A DNA stretch of 64,000 nt from contig NZ_AUCH01000004.1 of NCBI RefSeq assembly GCF_000429665.1, positions 186,001-250,000 on the forward strand, written 5' to 3'. Origin of the DNA: Azovibrio restrictus DSM 23866. Lineage in GTDB: Bacteria > Pseudomonadota > Gammaproteobacteria > Burkholderiales > Rhodocyclaceae. The position numbers were made by a program, and so were the translations under genes. This document shows, in pieces, positions 42,452 to 50,043 of this stretch. Under the pieces are notes generated by a model. That model ran no database searches. It saw only the letters and a list, made by a program, of their open reading frames with translations, and was not told the DNA's origin. The stretch's first letter is position 1. Each line of letters opens with the position of its first letter.

Positions 42452-43413
42452 GGGCGCGCCTCCCCGGTCAGACGGGCGGCGACGCTGGCGGCGCCCAGCA
42501 GGCCCAGGTATTCGTTCAGCACCACCTGCAGGGGCAGCTGTTCCAGCAGGGTGCGCATCGGCGGCTTGTCGGTGAAGGCGGCCCGCACGGCGGGCTGGAG
42601 CAGGAAGGGCAGGATGCGCGGGGCGATGCCGCCGCTCAGGTACACCCCGCCCCGGGGCAGGCTGGCCAGGGCCAGGTTGCCGGCGGCTGCGGCCAGCAGC
42701 CGGGCGAACAGGTCCACGGCCGCGGCGGCCTGGGGTTCGCCGGCCAGGGCGGCAGCGCTGATGGAAGGGGCCGCCCGGGGAGCCGGCAGGGTGCCGGCGG
42801 GCAGCCCGGCCAGGAATCCGTAGAGCCGTTCCAGCCCGTGTCCGGAGAGCAGCAGTTCCAGGCTGACCCGGGCGTGCCGGGGCTGCAGGTGGCGCAGCAG
42901 GGCCAGCTGCTGCTCATCCCGGGGGGCGAAGTCCATGTGCCCGGCCTCGCTGGGGAGGATCAGGGGGGCGTGCTCCGGGCCGGCCAGGAGCGCCATGCCC
43001 AGCCCCGTGCCGGCACCGATCAGCAGGCGCGGGCCGTGGGGATCGGGCTGGCCCGGCTGCAAGGTGCGCAGGTCGGTTTCAGCCAACAGCGGCAGCCCAT
43101 GGGCTTGGGCCTCGAAATCATTGATGCAGCACAGTTCCTGGATCTGGAAGCGGGCTTCCAGGGCGTCGGCATCCAGCACCCAGGGCAGGTTGGTCATGGG
43201 CACCTGCCGCCCCTGCACCGGGCCGGCCAGAGCGAGGCAGGCGGCGGTGGGCTGTTCCCCGGGGGCCAGAAACGCGGCCAGCAGGCTTTCCAGGTCGGGG
43301 AAGTCCGGGCTGTTCCAGACCACCCGGCGCAGCTCGCGCCAGCCCCCGGGGCGGGTTTCTCCCAGCAGCAGGCGAGCCCGGGAACCGCCGATGTCGGCGG
43401 CCAGAAAGATCAT
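42448..43413 (-). CDS. glk: Glucokinase
   Basis: 321 residues. It has the ROK-unrelated bacterial glucokinase pattern: ADIGGSRARLLL phosphate loop, LPWVLDADAL, INDFEAQAHGLPLL with the substrate-binding Asn-Asp, GAGTGLGMALL, PSEAGHMDFAP and YLSGGIAPRILPFL. It phosphorylates glucose with ATP at the entry of glycolysis in the cytoplasm. It is the first gene of a two-gene operon with the ABC protein (ATGA overlap). Length and motifs are normal. Confidence 0.92.
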   Translation of the reverse strand: MIFLAADIGGSRARLLLGETRPGGWRELRRVVWNSPDFPDLESLLAAFLAPGEQPTAACLALAGPVQGRQVPMTNLPWVLDADALEARFQIQELCCINDFEAQAHGLPLLAETDLRTLQPGQPDPHGPRLLIGAGTGLGMALLAGPEHAPLILPSEAGHMDFAPRDEQQLALLRHLQPRHARVSLELLLSGHGLERLYGFLAGLPAGTLPAPRAAPSISAAALAGEPQAAAAVDLFARLLAAAAGNLALASLPRGGVYLSGGIAPRILPFLLQPAVRAAFTDKPPMRTLLEQLPLQVVLNEYLGLLGAASVAARLTGEARP

Positions 43414-43504
43414 CGCGGCTCTCCGTGGGGCGGGTGCAGGGCGCTGGGGTAGGGCATGGGGGCGGTGTGGTCGGGCATGAAGGGTTGGGTTCGGTGGTGG
43501 CGGT

Positions 43505-44158
43505 TTACGGGGCGGCCCGGCGGAAGGTCAGGTTGAAGCGGCATTCGCCCACCAGGTCATGGCAGCCGGGCTGGATGGCTTGCACCCCATGGAAGCGGAG
43601 CCGGGCCGGGCCGCCCCAGACCAGCACATCTCCATGTTCCAGCAGCAGCTTTTGGGTCCGCTCGTTGCGCGCCAGCCCTCCCAGGAGGAACAGGGCCGGC
43701 AGGCCGAAGGAGAAGGAGACGATGGGCTGGCTGAAATCGGCCTCATCCCGGTCCTGGTGCAGGCCCATGCGGGCGCCTGGAGCGTAGCGGTTGATCAGGC
43801 AGGCGTCCGGCGCGAAACAGGGAAAGCCGGCTGCAGCCGCGGCGCTCACTGCCGCCTGGCGCAGGGCCTCAGGCATGGGCGGCCAGGGCTGCTCCCGTTC
43901 CGGGTCCCGGGCCGCGTAGCGGTAGCCCTGCCGGTCGGTGACCCAGCCCAGGGGGCCGCAGTTGGTCATGGCCACGGACATGCTCTGGCCTCCCGGCGTG
44001 CGCATGTGACGCGGGGGCGCCTGGGCCAGCACCTCGTCCACCTGGGCCAGGAGCGCAGCCGCCGGGGCGGTGAGCCGGGCCTTGAACAGCACCACCCCGG
44101 GGGCCGGGTCCAGGCGTTCCGGGGTGACGGGCAGTCCGGCGAACAGGTCCGGGGTCAT
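43505..44158 (-). CDS. alkB: AlkB-family DNA oxidative demethylase
   Basis: 217 residues. The 2-oxoglutarate/Fe(II) dioxygenase core has the HxD pair in GLHQDRDE, the distal His in RLRFHGV and the 2OG-binding Arg residues in CRFNLTFRR. NRYAPGARMG is a characteristic AlkB segment. It removes methyl groups from 1-methyladenine and 3-methylcytosine in single-stranded DNA or RNA. It is co-transcribed downstream of the TfoX-like gene with an ATGA overlap. alkA and ada genes lie 18 kb away in the same window. Confidence 0.93.
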   Translation of the reverse strand: MTPDLFAGLPVTPERLDPAPGVVLFKARLTAPAAALLAQVDEVLAQAPPRHMRTPGGQSMSVAMTNCGPLGWVTDRQGYRYAARDPEREQPWPPMPEALRQAAVSAAAAAGFPCFAPDACLINRYAPGARMGLHQDRDEADFSQPIVSFSFGLPALFLLGGLARNERTQKLLLEHGDVLVWGGPARLRFHGVQAIQPGCHDLVGECRFNLTFRRAAP

Positions 44159-44499
44159 GGGGTCCGGCTCCCGGCCCGGGCCCGATGGGCAGCCGCCAGG
44201 GCTAGGCGGGCCAGGGCAAGCAGGGTCTGGTCGTCTTCCATGGCCTCCGCATCCGGGGCAAGAAAACTGAGCCGCACCGGGCGGCCCTGGCGCTGGTAGA
44301 CGAAGGGCTCCATGCCCCGGGCCTGGAACAGGGGCAGGTTGCCGGCATCGGCCTTCAGGTAGAGGACTTCGTCGAGCACCAGGCCGAACATGGCACCCTC
44401 CTGGAACAGGCCATGGCCGCTGAACATGCGCCGCACCTGCAGGGGGCCCAGGGGCCGCAGCCGGTCGCAGAGGTAAAGGGTGAATTCGTCGCTGGCCAT
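44155..44499 (-). CDS. TfoX/Sxy N-terminal domain protein
   Basis: 114 residues from ATG 44499 (MASDEFTLYLCDRL); the frame is open further but upstream sequence is not homologous. The TfoX_N pattern is clear: LGPLQVRRMFSGHGLF, MFGLVLDEVLYLKAD and EPFVYQRQGRPVRLSF. It is half the length of E. coli Sxy, lacking the C-terminal domain, as in many proteobacteria. It is possibly a competence-related regulator or nucleic-acid-associated protein; a direct role is not proven. It overlaps alkB by four bases. Confidence 0.87.
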   Translation of the reverse strand: MASDEFTLYLCDRLRPLGPLQVRRMFSGHGLFQEGAMFGLVLDEVLYLKADAGNLPLFQARGMEPFVYQRQGRPVRLSFLAPDAEAMEDDQTLLALARLALAAAHRARAGSRTP

Positions 44500-44728
44500 G
44501 GGGGAGGGCGGTAGCCGTAGCAAAAGACGGATGATAGCCGGCTCCGGCTTTCCCTGTCCGGGTCGGGGAACTGGCCGCCGCTTCGTTTCATGCCGTTCGA
44601 TTGACTTCGGTCCGGCCCGACCTACAATCCCGTGTCCCCTCGCATGCGGACAGGACATCCTGCCTTCTTCGAACTCGTATCCATGGGCGGATGAATGCTG
44701 TTCTCCTGGTCATCAAGAATCTCTGCTC

Positions 44729-45010
44729 ATGAAATTGACGAACTACCGGAATGCCGCCACATCAGTTTTCGAAATGACCCCCAGGGAAAAGGGGAGAATG
44801 TGGTCGGGTCTTTCCGGTGTGTTTTTTTCTCTGGCCGTCGCTTCGTACCTCTCGCTGCCGTCTGAACCGGCAACCGGCCGCTGGGCTTGGCTGCACAACC
44901 TTTTCTTGCAGCAGTTCGGTCCTTCGGGAGACCTGATCCTTTATCTGGTGCTGGGGGGCGCTAGTCTTCTTGCCGCATCCTGGCAGTTTTTCTCCGGTTC
45001 CAGTCGATGA
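44729..45010 (+). CDS. Small two-transmembrane hypothetical protein
   Basis: 93 residues from ATG 44729 (MKLTNYRNAATSVF). Two hydrophobic stretches (about 30-45 and 72-88), with a short tryptophan-containing loop, predict a small inner-membrane protein. No family is recognised. A longer in-frame start at 44480 would overlap the divergent tfoX-like gene and is rejected. It may be in one operon with the two secreted proteins that follow. Confidence 0.6.
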   Translation: MKLTNYRNAATSVFEMTPREKGRMWSGLSGVFFSLAVASYLSLPSEPATGRWAWLHNLFLQQFGPSGDLILYLVLGGASLLAASWQFFSGSSR

Positions 45011-45105
45011 GCTGCATGCTGATGCATCGCTTCCCCTTGCCTGGGCCATTCCAGCCGGCAATGCGAATGGGCACGGCCGGGGTTAATAACTGGATTTGCT
45101 CTTTC

Positions 45106-45585
45106 ATGCGCCAATTCATCCTCCCGGTCTTCCTGGTTCTTTCTATCCCCCTCGTGGCCCAGGCAGAAGTCGAGTGCACCGATAGACCGGAGTGCTGGCC
45201 GGAAGGGAGCGCCATGCACACCGGGCTTTTGCTGGCTAGGCAGCTGGAGCAGGCTGAAGCGCTCCTGGCACGCCAACATGATGCGCTGCTAAAACTCGTG
45301 ACGGTTTCGGCCCATGGGGATAGCCGGCTGCTCAACGCCCTCGGCGCCCAGCAGGCGGCGTGGCTCAACTATCGAGGCGAGGAATGCGAGTTGATCGGTG
45401 CCCTCACGGGGGCCGGTGGTAGCTGGCCTTCCACCTATGCGCTCCGGTGCAAGCTCAATCACACGGAGCAGCGCCTGCGCCGGGTGCGTTCCGCCTTCCG
45501 CTGCGTGTCGAACATGCCGCCGGAACAGCGGGTCTGGGACCAGAACCGGTGCCTGCAGCAGCTTGCGCCCCTCACCAACAAGTAA
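45106..45585 (+). CDS. Secreted LprI-like (DUF1311) protein
   Basis: 159 residues from ATG 45106, chosen because it starts a clean signal peptide (MRQFILPVFLVLSIPLVAQA, cleavage before EVEC). The mature part has spaced Cys residues (VECTDRPEC, GEECEL, LRCKLN, FRCVSN, NRCLQQ) and the QAAWLNYRGEECELIG helix of the lysozyme-inhibitor LprI/DUF1311 family. Expected location is the periplasm; a lysozyme-inhibitor role is inferred only from the family. Its neighbour is a murein endopeptidase-like protein. Confidence 0.72.
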   Translation: MRQFILPVFLVLSIPLVAQAEVECTDRPECWPEGSAMHTGLLLARQLEQAEALLARQHDALLKLVTVSAHGDSRLLNALGAQQAAWLNYRGEECELIGALTGAGGSWPSTYALRCKLNHTEQRLRRVRSAFRCVSNMPPEQRVWDQNRCLQQLAPLTNK

Positions 45586-45607
45586 GTCAGCCCAGGGCGG
45601 TGTGCCG

Positions 45608-46369
45608 ATGCTGACAGGTATGGGCCGGCCTCGCCTGGAGCTCGGGGTTGCCGGACGGGCCCTGTGCCTGGCCATGGCCCTGCTGTTCCCCTGGAGCCTG
45701 CGGGCGGAGGTGGAGAGTACCTGCTATGGCCGGACGGCCCAGGGGCGGCTGGAAAACGGAGTGCGGCTGCCGGCCTCGGGCGCCAATTTCAGCGCCTACA
45801 GTGCCCTGGCCCCGGTGCTCGGGCGGACCTACGTCCATTCCCGCGTGGCCCGGGTGGTGCTGGCCGCCTACGGGGCCCTGGAGCAGGCCAGCCCGGGCAA
45901 GGTATTCGTGTATGGGGAAACCGGCTGGGCCGAGGGAGGACCTTTCAAGCCCCATCGCACCCATCAGAACGGGCTGTCGGTGGATTTCATGGTGCCGGTG
46001 GTGGATGGCAAGGGGCATTCCGTGCCCCTGCCCGGCGGGGTGGGGAACCAGTTCGGCTACGGCATCGAGTTCGACGGGCAGGGCCGTTACGGAGAGTACC
46101 GGCTGGATTTCGCCGCCCTGGCCGAGCATCTCTACCAGCTGCACCGGGCCGCCCAGGCCCAGGGGGTCGGCATTGCCCAGGTGATCTTCGAGCCCGCCTA
46201 CCTGCCCGCCCTGCTGTCCCCCCCCCGGGGGCCCTACCTGCGCGCCCGGCTGCGCTTCATGAAGAAGCCGGCCTGGATCCGCCACGACGAGCACTACCAC
46301 GTGGATTTTGCCGTGCCCTGCAAGCCCATGCCCCGGAGCGCCGGTGCCGGCGGCTCCGGGCGGGGCTAG
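45608..46369 (+). CDS. Penicillin-insensitive murein endopeptidase-like protein (MepA/LAS type)
   Basis: 253 residues from ATG 45608 (ATG 45620 is equally possible). A signal peptide ends at SLRAEVES. The zinc site follows the MepA pattern: THQNGLSVDFMVPV supplies His and Asp, and HDEHYHVDFAVPC supplies the C-terminal His pair. Similar enzymes cut D-alanyl-meso-diaminopimelyl cross-links in the periplasm. YGETGWAEGGPF precedes the site. It is close to the LprI-like gene, which also handles cell-wall enzymes in the inferred sense. A glycine-rich tail is present. Confidence 0.75.
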   Translation: MLTGMGRPRLELGVAGRALCLAMALLFPWSLRAEVESTCYGRTAQGRLENGVRLPASGANFSAYSALAPVLGRTYVHSRVARVVLAAYGALEQASPGKVFVYGETGWAEGGPFKPHRTHQNGLSVDFMVPVVDGKGHSVPLPGGVGNQFGYGIEFDGQGRYGEYRLDFAALAEHLYQLHRAAQAQGVGIAQVIFEPAYLPALLSPPRGPYLRARLRFMKKPAWIRHDEHYHVDFAVPCKPMPRSAGAGGSGRG

Positions 46370-46372
46370 TTT

Positions 46373-47224
46373 TCAGGCCAGGGCCTGGGCCACCTGGGCG
46401 GCCAGGGGAGTGCTGGGGCGGCCGATCAGCTGGCTCAGCTGGCGGCTGTCGTCGTAGAGCCCGCCCCGGGCAGCGCCGCTGTCCGACTCGGCGAGCAGGA
46501 CGGCCAGGCCTTCCGGCAGGCCGGCACCGAGCAGGGCGGCCCGGTAATCGGCCTCGGGCAGGTCCTGGTAGCGCACCGGCTTGCCGGCCTGGCGGCTGAT
46601 TTCTGCTGCCAGTTCAGCCAGGGTGTAGGCGCTGTCCCCCGCCAGTTCGTAAATGCGGCCGGCCTGGTCGGGGCGGGTGAGCACGGCTGCTGCGGCGGCG
46701 GCGTAGTCGGCCCGGGCGGCCGAGGCGATCCGTCCCTGGCCGGCGCAGCCCAGCAGCACACCGTGTTCCAGGGCCACCGGCAGGCTGGCCAGGTAGTTCT
46801 CGGTGTACCAGCCGTTGCGCAGGATCACGTGGGGCAGGCCGGAAGCCTGGAGCCGGGCTTCGGTGGCCTTGTGCTCGGCGGCCAGGGGCAGGGGGGAGCT
46901 GTCCGCATGCAGCAGGCTGGTATAGGCCAGCAGTGCCACCCCGGCCTGGCGGGCGGCGTCGATGACGGCCTCGTGCTGGGGCAGGCGGCGTCCCACCTCG
47001 CTGCTGGAGATGAGCAGCAGCTTTTCCGTGCCCGCAAAGGCGGCGGCCAGGGTTTCCGGCCGGTCGTAATCGGCCTGGCGCAGCTGCACACCCAGGGCTT
47101 CCAGGTCCCGAGCCTGGTCCGGGCGGCGCACGGCGGCGACGATGTTCCGGGCGGGAAGCTGTTGCAGCAGATTGTGGATGACCAGGCGGCCGAGCTGGCC
47201 ATTGGCACCGGTGATGGTGATCAT
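46373..47224 (-). CDS. qorB: NAD(P)H:quinone oxidoreductase, NmrA/SDR type (QorB/YtfG-like)
   Basis: 283 residues from ATG 47224 (MITITGANGQLGRLVI); a longer open frame upstream overlaps the divergent regulator and is rejected. It has an N-terminal Rossmann GxxGxxG (TGANGQLG), the AAVRRPDQARDLEALG specificity loop, LAYTSLLHAD and the LRNGWYTENY active-site segment typical of YtfG/QOR2. It reduces quinones with NADPH in the cytoplasm. It is divergent from an HxlR-family gene, the same arrangement as ytfG/ytfH in enterobacteria. Length is normal. Confidence 0.88.
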   Translation of the reverse strand: MITITGANGQLGRLVIHNLLQQLPARNIVAAVRRPDQARDLEALGVQLRQADYDRPETLAAAFAGTEKLLLISSSEVGRRLPQHEAVIDAARQAGVALLAYTSLLHADSSPLPLAAEHKATEARLQASGLPHVILRNGWYTENYLASLPVALEHGVLLGCAGQGRIASAARADYAAAAAAVLTRPDQAGRIYELAGDSAYTLAELAAEISRQAGKPVRYQDLPEADYRAALLGAGLPEGLAVLLAESDSGAARGGLYDDSRQLSQLIGRPSTPLAAQVAQALA

Positions 47225-47309
47225 GATCGGGTTTCCTTTGTTGTGGGGAAGCGGCAGAATAGCGTTGTCGCTAACCAAAAGTAAGTACGCACCGAAAGGT
47301 AAGTGTGAA
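47225..47309. promoter_or_regulatory. Divergent promoter region with GTAAGT direct repeats, likely HxlR operator
   Basis: 85 bases between qorB and the HxlR regulator gene. GTAAGT occurs at 47281-47286 and again at 47299-47304, 18 bases apart. Spaced half-sites like these fit a dimeric winged-helix repressor that controls both genes, but binding is inferred. Confidence 0.45.
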
Positions 47310-47720
47310 ATGCATGAAGTTGCAGAGCCCCCTGAATCCGGCATCCTGGCCGCAGCCATGGCCCGGGGCGACCTGTTTGCGGAGCAGTGCCCGTCCCGGG
47401 AAATCCTCAACCACGTGACCAGCCGCTGGGGCGTGCTGCTTCTGGTGGCCCTGCTGGGAGGCACCCATCGTTTCAGCGACCTGCGCCGCAAGGTGAATGG
47501 GATCAGCGAGAAGATGCTGGCCCAGACCCTTCAGTGGCTGGAGGCGGATGGTTTCGTGGAGCGGCAGGCCTATCCGGTGATTCCGCCCAAGGTGGAGTAC
47601 CGGCTGACGCCTCTGGGGGAGGAGGTGGGGCGCAAGGTGGAGGCCCTGGCGGACTGGATAGAAGTGAATCTGCCCGCCATCCTGGCGGCCCGGGCGGGCC
47701 GTACTACGCCGGAAGAATGA
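47310..47720 (+). CDS. HxlR-family transcriptional regulator
   Basis: 136 residues from ATG 47310 (MHEVAEPPESG). The HxlR winged helix is clear: CPSREILNHVTSRWGVLLLVAL, HRFSDLRRKVNGISEKMLAQTL as recognition helix, and GFVERQAYPVIPPKVEYRLTPLG as the wing. The single Cys near residue 26 is the kind of residue that senses quinones or electrophiles in QorR-like members. It is divergent from qorB, so it probably represses that gene and itself. A terminator follows the stop. Confidence 0.9.
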   Translation: MHEVAEPPESGILAAAMARGDLFAEQCPSREILNHVTSRWGVLLLVALLGGTHRFSDLRRKVNGISEKMLAQTLQWLEADGFVERQAYPVIPPKVEYRLTPLGEEVGRKVEALADWIEVNLPAILAARAGRTTPEE

Positions 47721-47745
47721 AAAAACCCGCGCCGGGGCGCGGGTT
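47721..47745 (-). terminator. Terminator between convergent hxlR-type gene and ettA
   Basis: 10-bp perfect inverted repeat AACCCGCGCC / GGCGCGGGTT (47724-47733 and 47736-47745). Read on the minus strand the stem is followed by a T run, making a good rho-independent terminator for ettA. It may also end the plus-strand regulator gene. Confidence 0.8.
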
Positions 47746-47763
47746 GCGAGGGAGGGAGCCGGA

Positions 47764-49428
47764 TCAGCGGCTGATGGGTTTGTAGCGGATGCGCTTGGGC
47801 TTGGCGCCTTCTTCGCCCAGGCGGCGCTTCTTGTCTTCCTCGTATTCCTGGAAGTTGCCGGTGAAGAAGGTCCATTGGGAGTCGCCCTCGGCGGCCAGGA
47901 TGTGGGTACAGATCCGGTCCAGGAACCAGCGGTCGTGGGAGATCACCAGGGCGCAGCCGGGGAACTCCAGCAGGGCGTCTTCCAGGGCGCGCAGGGTTTC
48001 CACGTCCAGGTCGTTGGAGGGTTCGTCCAGCAGCAGCACGTTGCCGCCGGCCATCAGGGTCTTGGCCAGGTGCAGCCGGCCCCGCTCGCCGCCGGAGAGG
48101 TTGCCCACCAGCTTGCCCTGGTCGCCGCCCTTGAAGTTGAAGCGGCCGATGTAGGCCCGGCTGGGCATCTCGAACTTGCCGATCTGCAGGATGTCCCGGC
48201 CTTCGGCCAGTTCGTCGAACACGGTCTTGCTGCCGTCCAGGCAATCCCGGGACTGGTCCACGTAGGCCATCTTCACGGTCTGGCCGATCTTCACCTCGCC
48301 GGAGTCGGGTTGCTGCTGGCCGGTGATCATCTTGAACAGGGTGGATTTACCCGCCCCGTTGGGACCGATGATGCCGACGATGGCGCCGGGGGGAATGGTG
48401 AAGCTGACGTTGTCCATCAACAGCTTGTCGCCGAAGGACTTGGTGACGCCATTGAATTCGATGACCTGATCCCCCAGGCGCTCGCCCACGGGGATGAAGA
48501 TTTCCTGGGTTTCGTTGCGCTTCTGGTATTCGTGGCTGGACATTTCCTCGAAGCGGGCCAGACGGGCCTTGGACTTGGCCTGGCGGGCCTTGGGGTTGGA
48601 GCGCACCCACTCCAGTTCCTGCTTCATGGCCTTCATGTGGGCGTCGATCTGCTTGTTCTCGGTCTCCAGGCGCGCTTCCTTCTGTTCCAGCCAGGAGGAG
48701 TAGTTGCCCTTCCAGGGGATGCCTTCGCCCCGGTCCAGTTCGAGAATCCACTCGGCGGCGTTGTCCAGGAAGTAGCGGTCGTGGGTGACGGCCACCACGG
48801 TGCCGGGGAAGCGCACCAGGAATTGCTCCAGCCATTCCACGGATTCCGCGTCCAGGTGGTTGGTGGGTTCGTCCAGGAGCAGCATGTCGGGCTTTTCCAG
48901 CAGCAGCTTGGCCAGGGCGACGCGCCGCTTTTCGCCGCCGGAGAGGACGCCGATCTTGGCCTCCCAGGGGGGCAGGCGCAGGGCGTCGGCGGCGATTTCC
49001 ATCTGGTGTTCCACATCGCTGCCGGAGGTGGCGATGATGGCTTCCAGGCGGGCCTGTTCTTCGGCCAGCTTGTCGAAGTCTGCATCGGGCTCGGCGTAGG
49101 CGGCGTACACCGCTTCCAGCTTGGCCTGGGCGGAGGTGACCTCACCCAGGGCGGATTCCACTTCTTCCTTGACGGTTTTTTCCGGGTCCAGCTGGGGCTC
49201 CTGGGGCAGGTAGCCGATGGAGATGTTGGGTTGCCACTGGACTTCCCCGTCATACTCCTTTTCCACCCCGGCCATGATCTTCAGCACGGTGGATTTACCC
49301 GCGCCGTTCAGGCCCAGGAGGCCGATCTTGGCGCCGGGGAAGAAGGAGAGGGAAATATCCTTGATGATCTGCCGCTTGGGCGGGACGATTTTGCTGACGC
49401 GCAGCATGGACATCACGTATTGGGCCAT
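47764..49428 (-). CDS. ettA: Energy-dependent translational throttle protein EttA (ABC-F)
   Basis: 554 residues, two ABC ATPase domains and no membrane part. Walker A motifs are GLNGAGKST and GPNGAGKST; signatures are LSGGEKRRVALAK and LSGGERGRLHLAK; Walker B is LLLDEPTNHLD and LLLDEPSNDLD. The arm and linker between domains (WLEQKEARLETENKQIDAH onward) and the start MAQYVMSMLRVSKIVPPKR are diagnostic of EttA, which binds the ribosomal E site and gates the first elongation cycle according to ATP/ADP ratio. It is followed by a good terminator. Confidence 0.96.
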   Translation of the reverse strand: MAQYVMSMLRVSKIVPPKRQIIKDISLSFFPGAKIGLLGLNGAGKSTVLKIMAGVEKEYDGEVQWQPNISIGYLPQEPQLDPEKTVKEEVESALGEVTSAQAKLEAVYAAYAEPDADFDKLAEEQARLEAIIATSGSDVEHQMEIAADALRLPPWEAKIGVLSGGEKRRVALAKLLLEKPDMLLLDEPTNHLDAESVEWLEQFLVRFPGTVVAVTHDRYFLDNAAEWILELDRGEGIPWKGNYSSWLEQKEARLETENKQIDAHMKAMKQELEWVRSNPKARQAKSKARLARFEEMSSHEYQKRNETQEIFIPVGERLGDQVIEFNGVTKSFGDKLLMDNVSFTIPPGAIVGIIGPNGAGKSTLFKMITGQQQPDSGEVKIGQTVKMAYVDQSRDCLDGSKTVFDELAEGRDILQIGKFEMPSRAYIGRFNFKGGDQGKLVGNLSGGERGRLHLAKTLMAGGNVLLLDEPSNDLDVETLRALEDALLEFPGCALVISHDRWFLDRICTHILAAEGDSQWTFFTGNFQEYEEDKKRRLGEEGAKPKRIRYKPISR

Positions 49429-49446
49429 GGGTGCTTTCTCGAAAAG

Positions 49447-49758
49447 TTAGAGACCGGTGAAAAGGAGGGACAGGGCGGCAAGCAGTGCTTCCCGCTCTGC
49501 AGATAGGTTGCAAATGGGTTGGTGCAGGCTTTGCACCGGCATCGCGGCCAGGTCCTGGACCCGTACGAAATAGTTGTCACCTGCCACCTGGACCAGTGGA
49601 TTGAGCCGGAGGATGGGTTTGCCTTCCCGGTGGCTGCGCAGGGGCGCGACCACCACCTTGTCCAGGCGTTCCAGCAGATCACTTTGCAGGACGACCAGAT
49701 AGGGCAGTCGTTCACAGCTGTCCGGATTGGGGTTGGGATAGACATCGAATTGATGCAT
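49447..49758 (-). CDS. ccdB: CcdB-family toxin
   Basis: 103 residues, the normal CcdB length. It opens MHQFDVYPNPNP and contains LPYLVVLQSDLLERL, VVAPL, LNPLVQVAGDNYFV and the C-terminal segment ALLAALSLLFTGL, which carries the gyrase-poisoning end of CcdB (Ile/Phe-rich tail). It inhibits DNA gyrase when free. The gene starts at the last base of ccdA's stop region, giving coupled translation. This chromosomal copy lies between ettA and the glucan synthase gene. Confidence 0.9.
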   Translation of the reverse strand: MHQFDVYPNPNPDSCERLPYLVVLQSDLLERLDKVVVAPLRSHREGKPILRLNPLVQVAGDNYFVRVQDLAAMPVQSLHQPICNLSAEREALLAALSLLFTGL

Positions 49759-49988
49759 CAGAAGGCCCTCTGGTCCTTGCTCCAGAGACCGTGTTCCGCA
49801 TTTTCCCGGTTATAGGCTTCGATGGCCGCCTGGTTCTGGTCCAGCCACTCGGCTTCCCGCTGTTTCTTCAGTTCCGCCAGGAGGGCATTTTCCAGGGTCT
49901 GGGACAGGTTGATCTTGCGGGCCCGAGCCTCTTCCAGCAGGTCCACCCGGATGCTGAGGTTGGTGGCTTTCTTGGCGGGGGAGGTCAT
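49758..49988 (-). CDS. ccdA: CcdA-family antitoxin
   Basis: 76 residues from ATG 49988 (MTSPAKKATNLSIRVD); an upstream ATG at 50018 adds ten residues. The N-terminal ribbon-helix-helix (ATNLSIRVDLLEEARARKIN, LSQTLENALLAEL) binds the operator; the C-terminal tail (EAYNRENAEHGLWSKDQRAF) has the CcdB-neutralising pattern of CcdA. It lies directly upstream of ccdB with about one base overlap. The pair is probably autoregulated. Confidence 0.9.
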   Translation of the reverse strand: MTSPAKKATNLSIRVDLLEEARARKINLSQTLENALLAELKKQREAEWLDQNQAAIEAYNRENAEHGLWSKDQRAF

Positions 49989-50043
49989 GGCAGGCTCCTG
50001 TGCATCATGAATGCGCATATGGTGCGCGCATCCAGTGGGTGCG

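Noticed and set aside
47142..47491. Longer starts for the qorB-like (47491) and HxlR (47142) genes
   Set aside because: They would overlap each other and add non-homologous sequence; MITITGANGQLG and MHEVAEPP are the natural N-termini.
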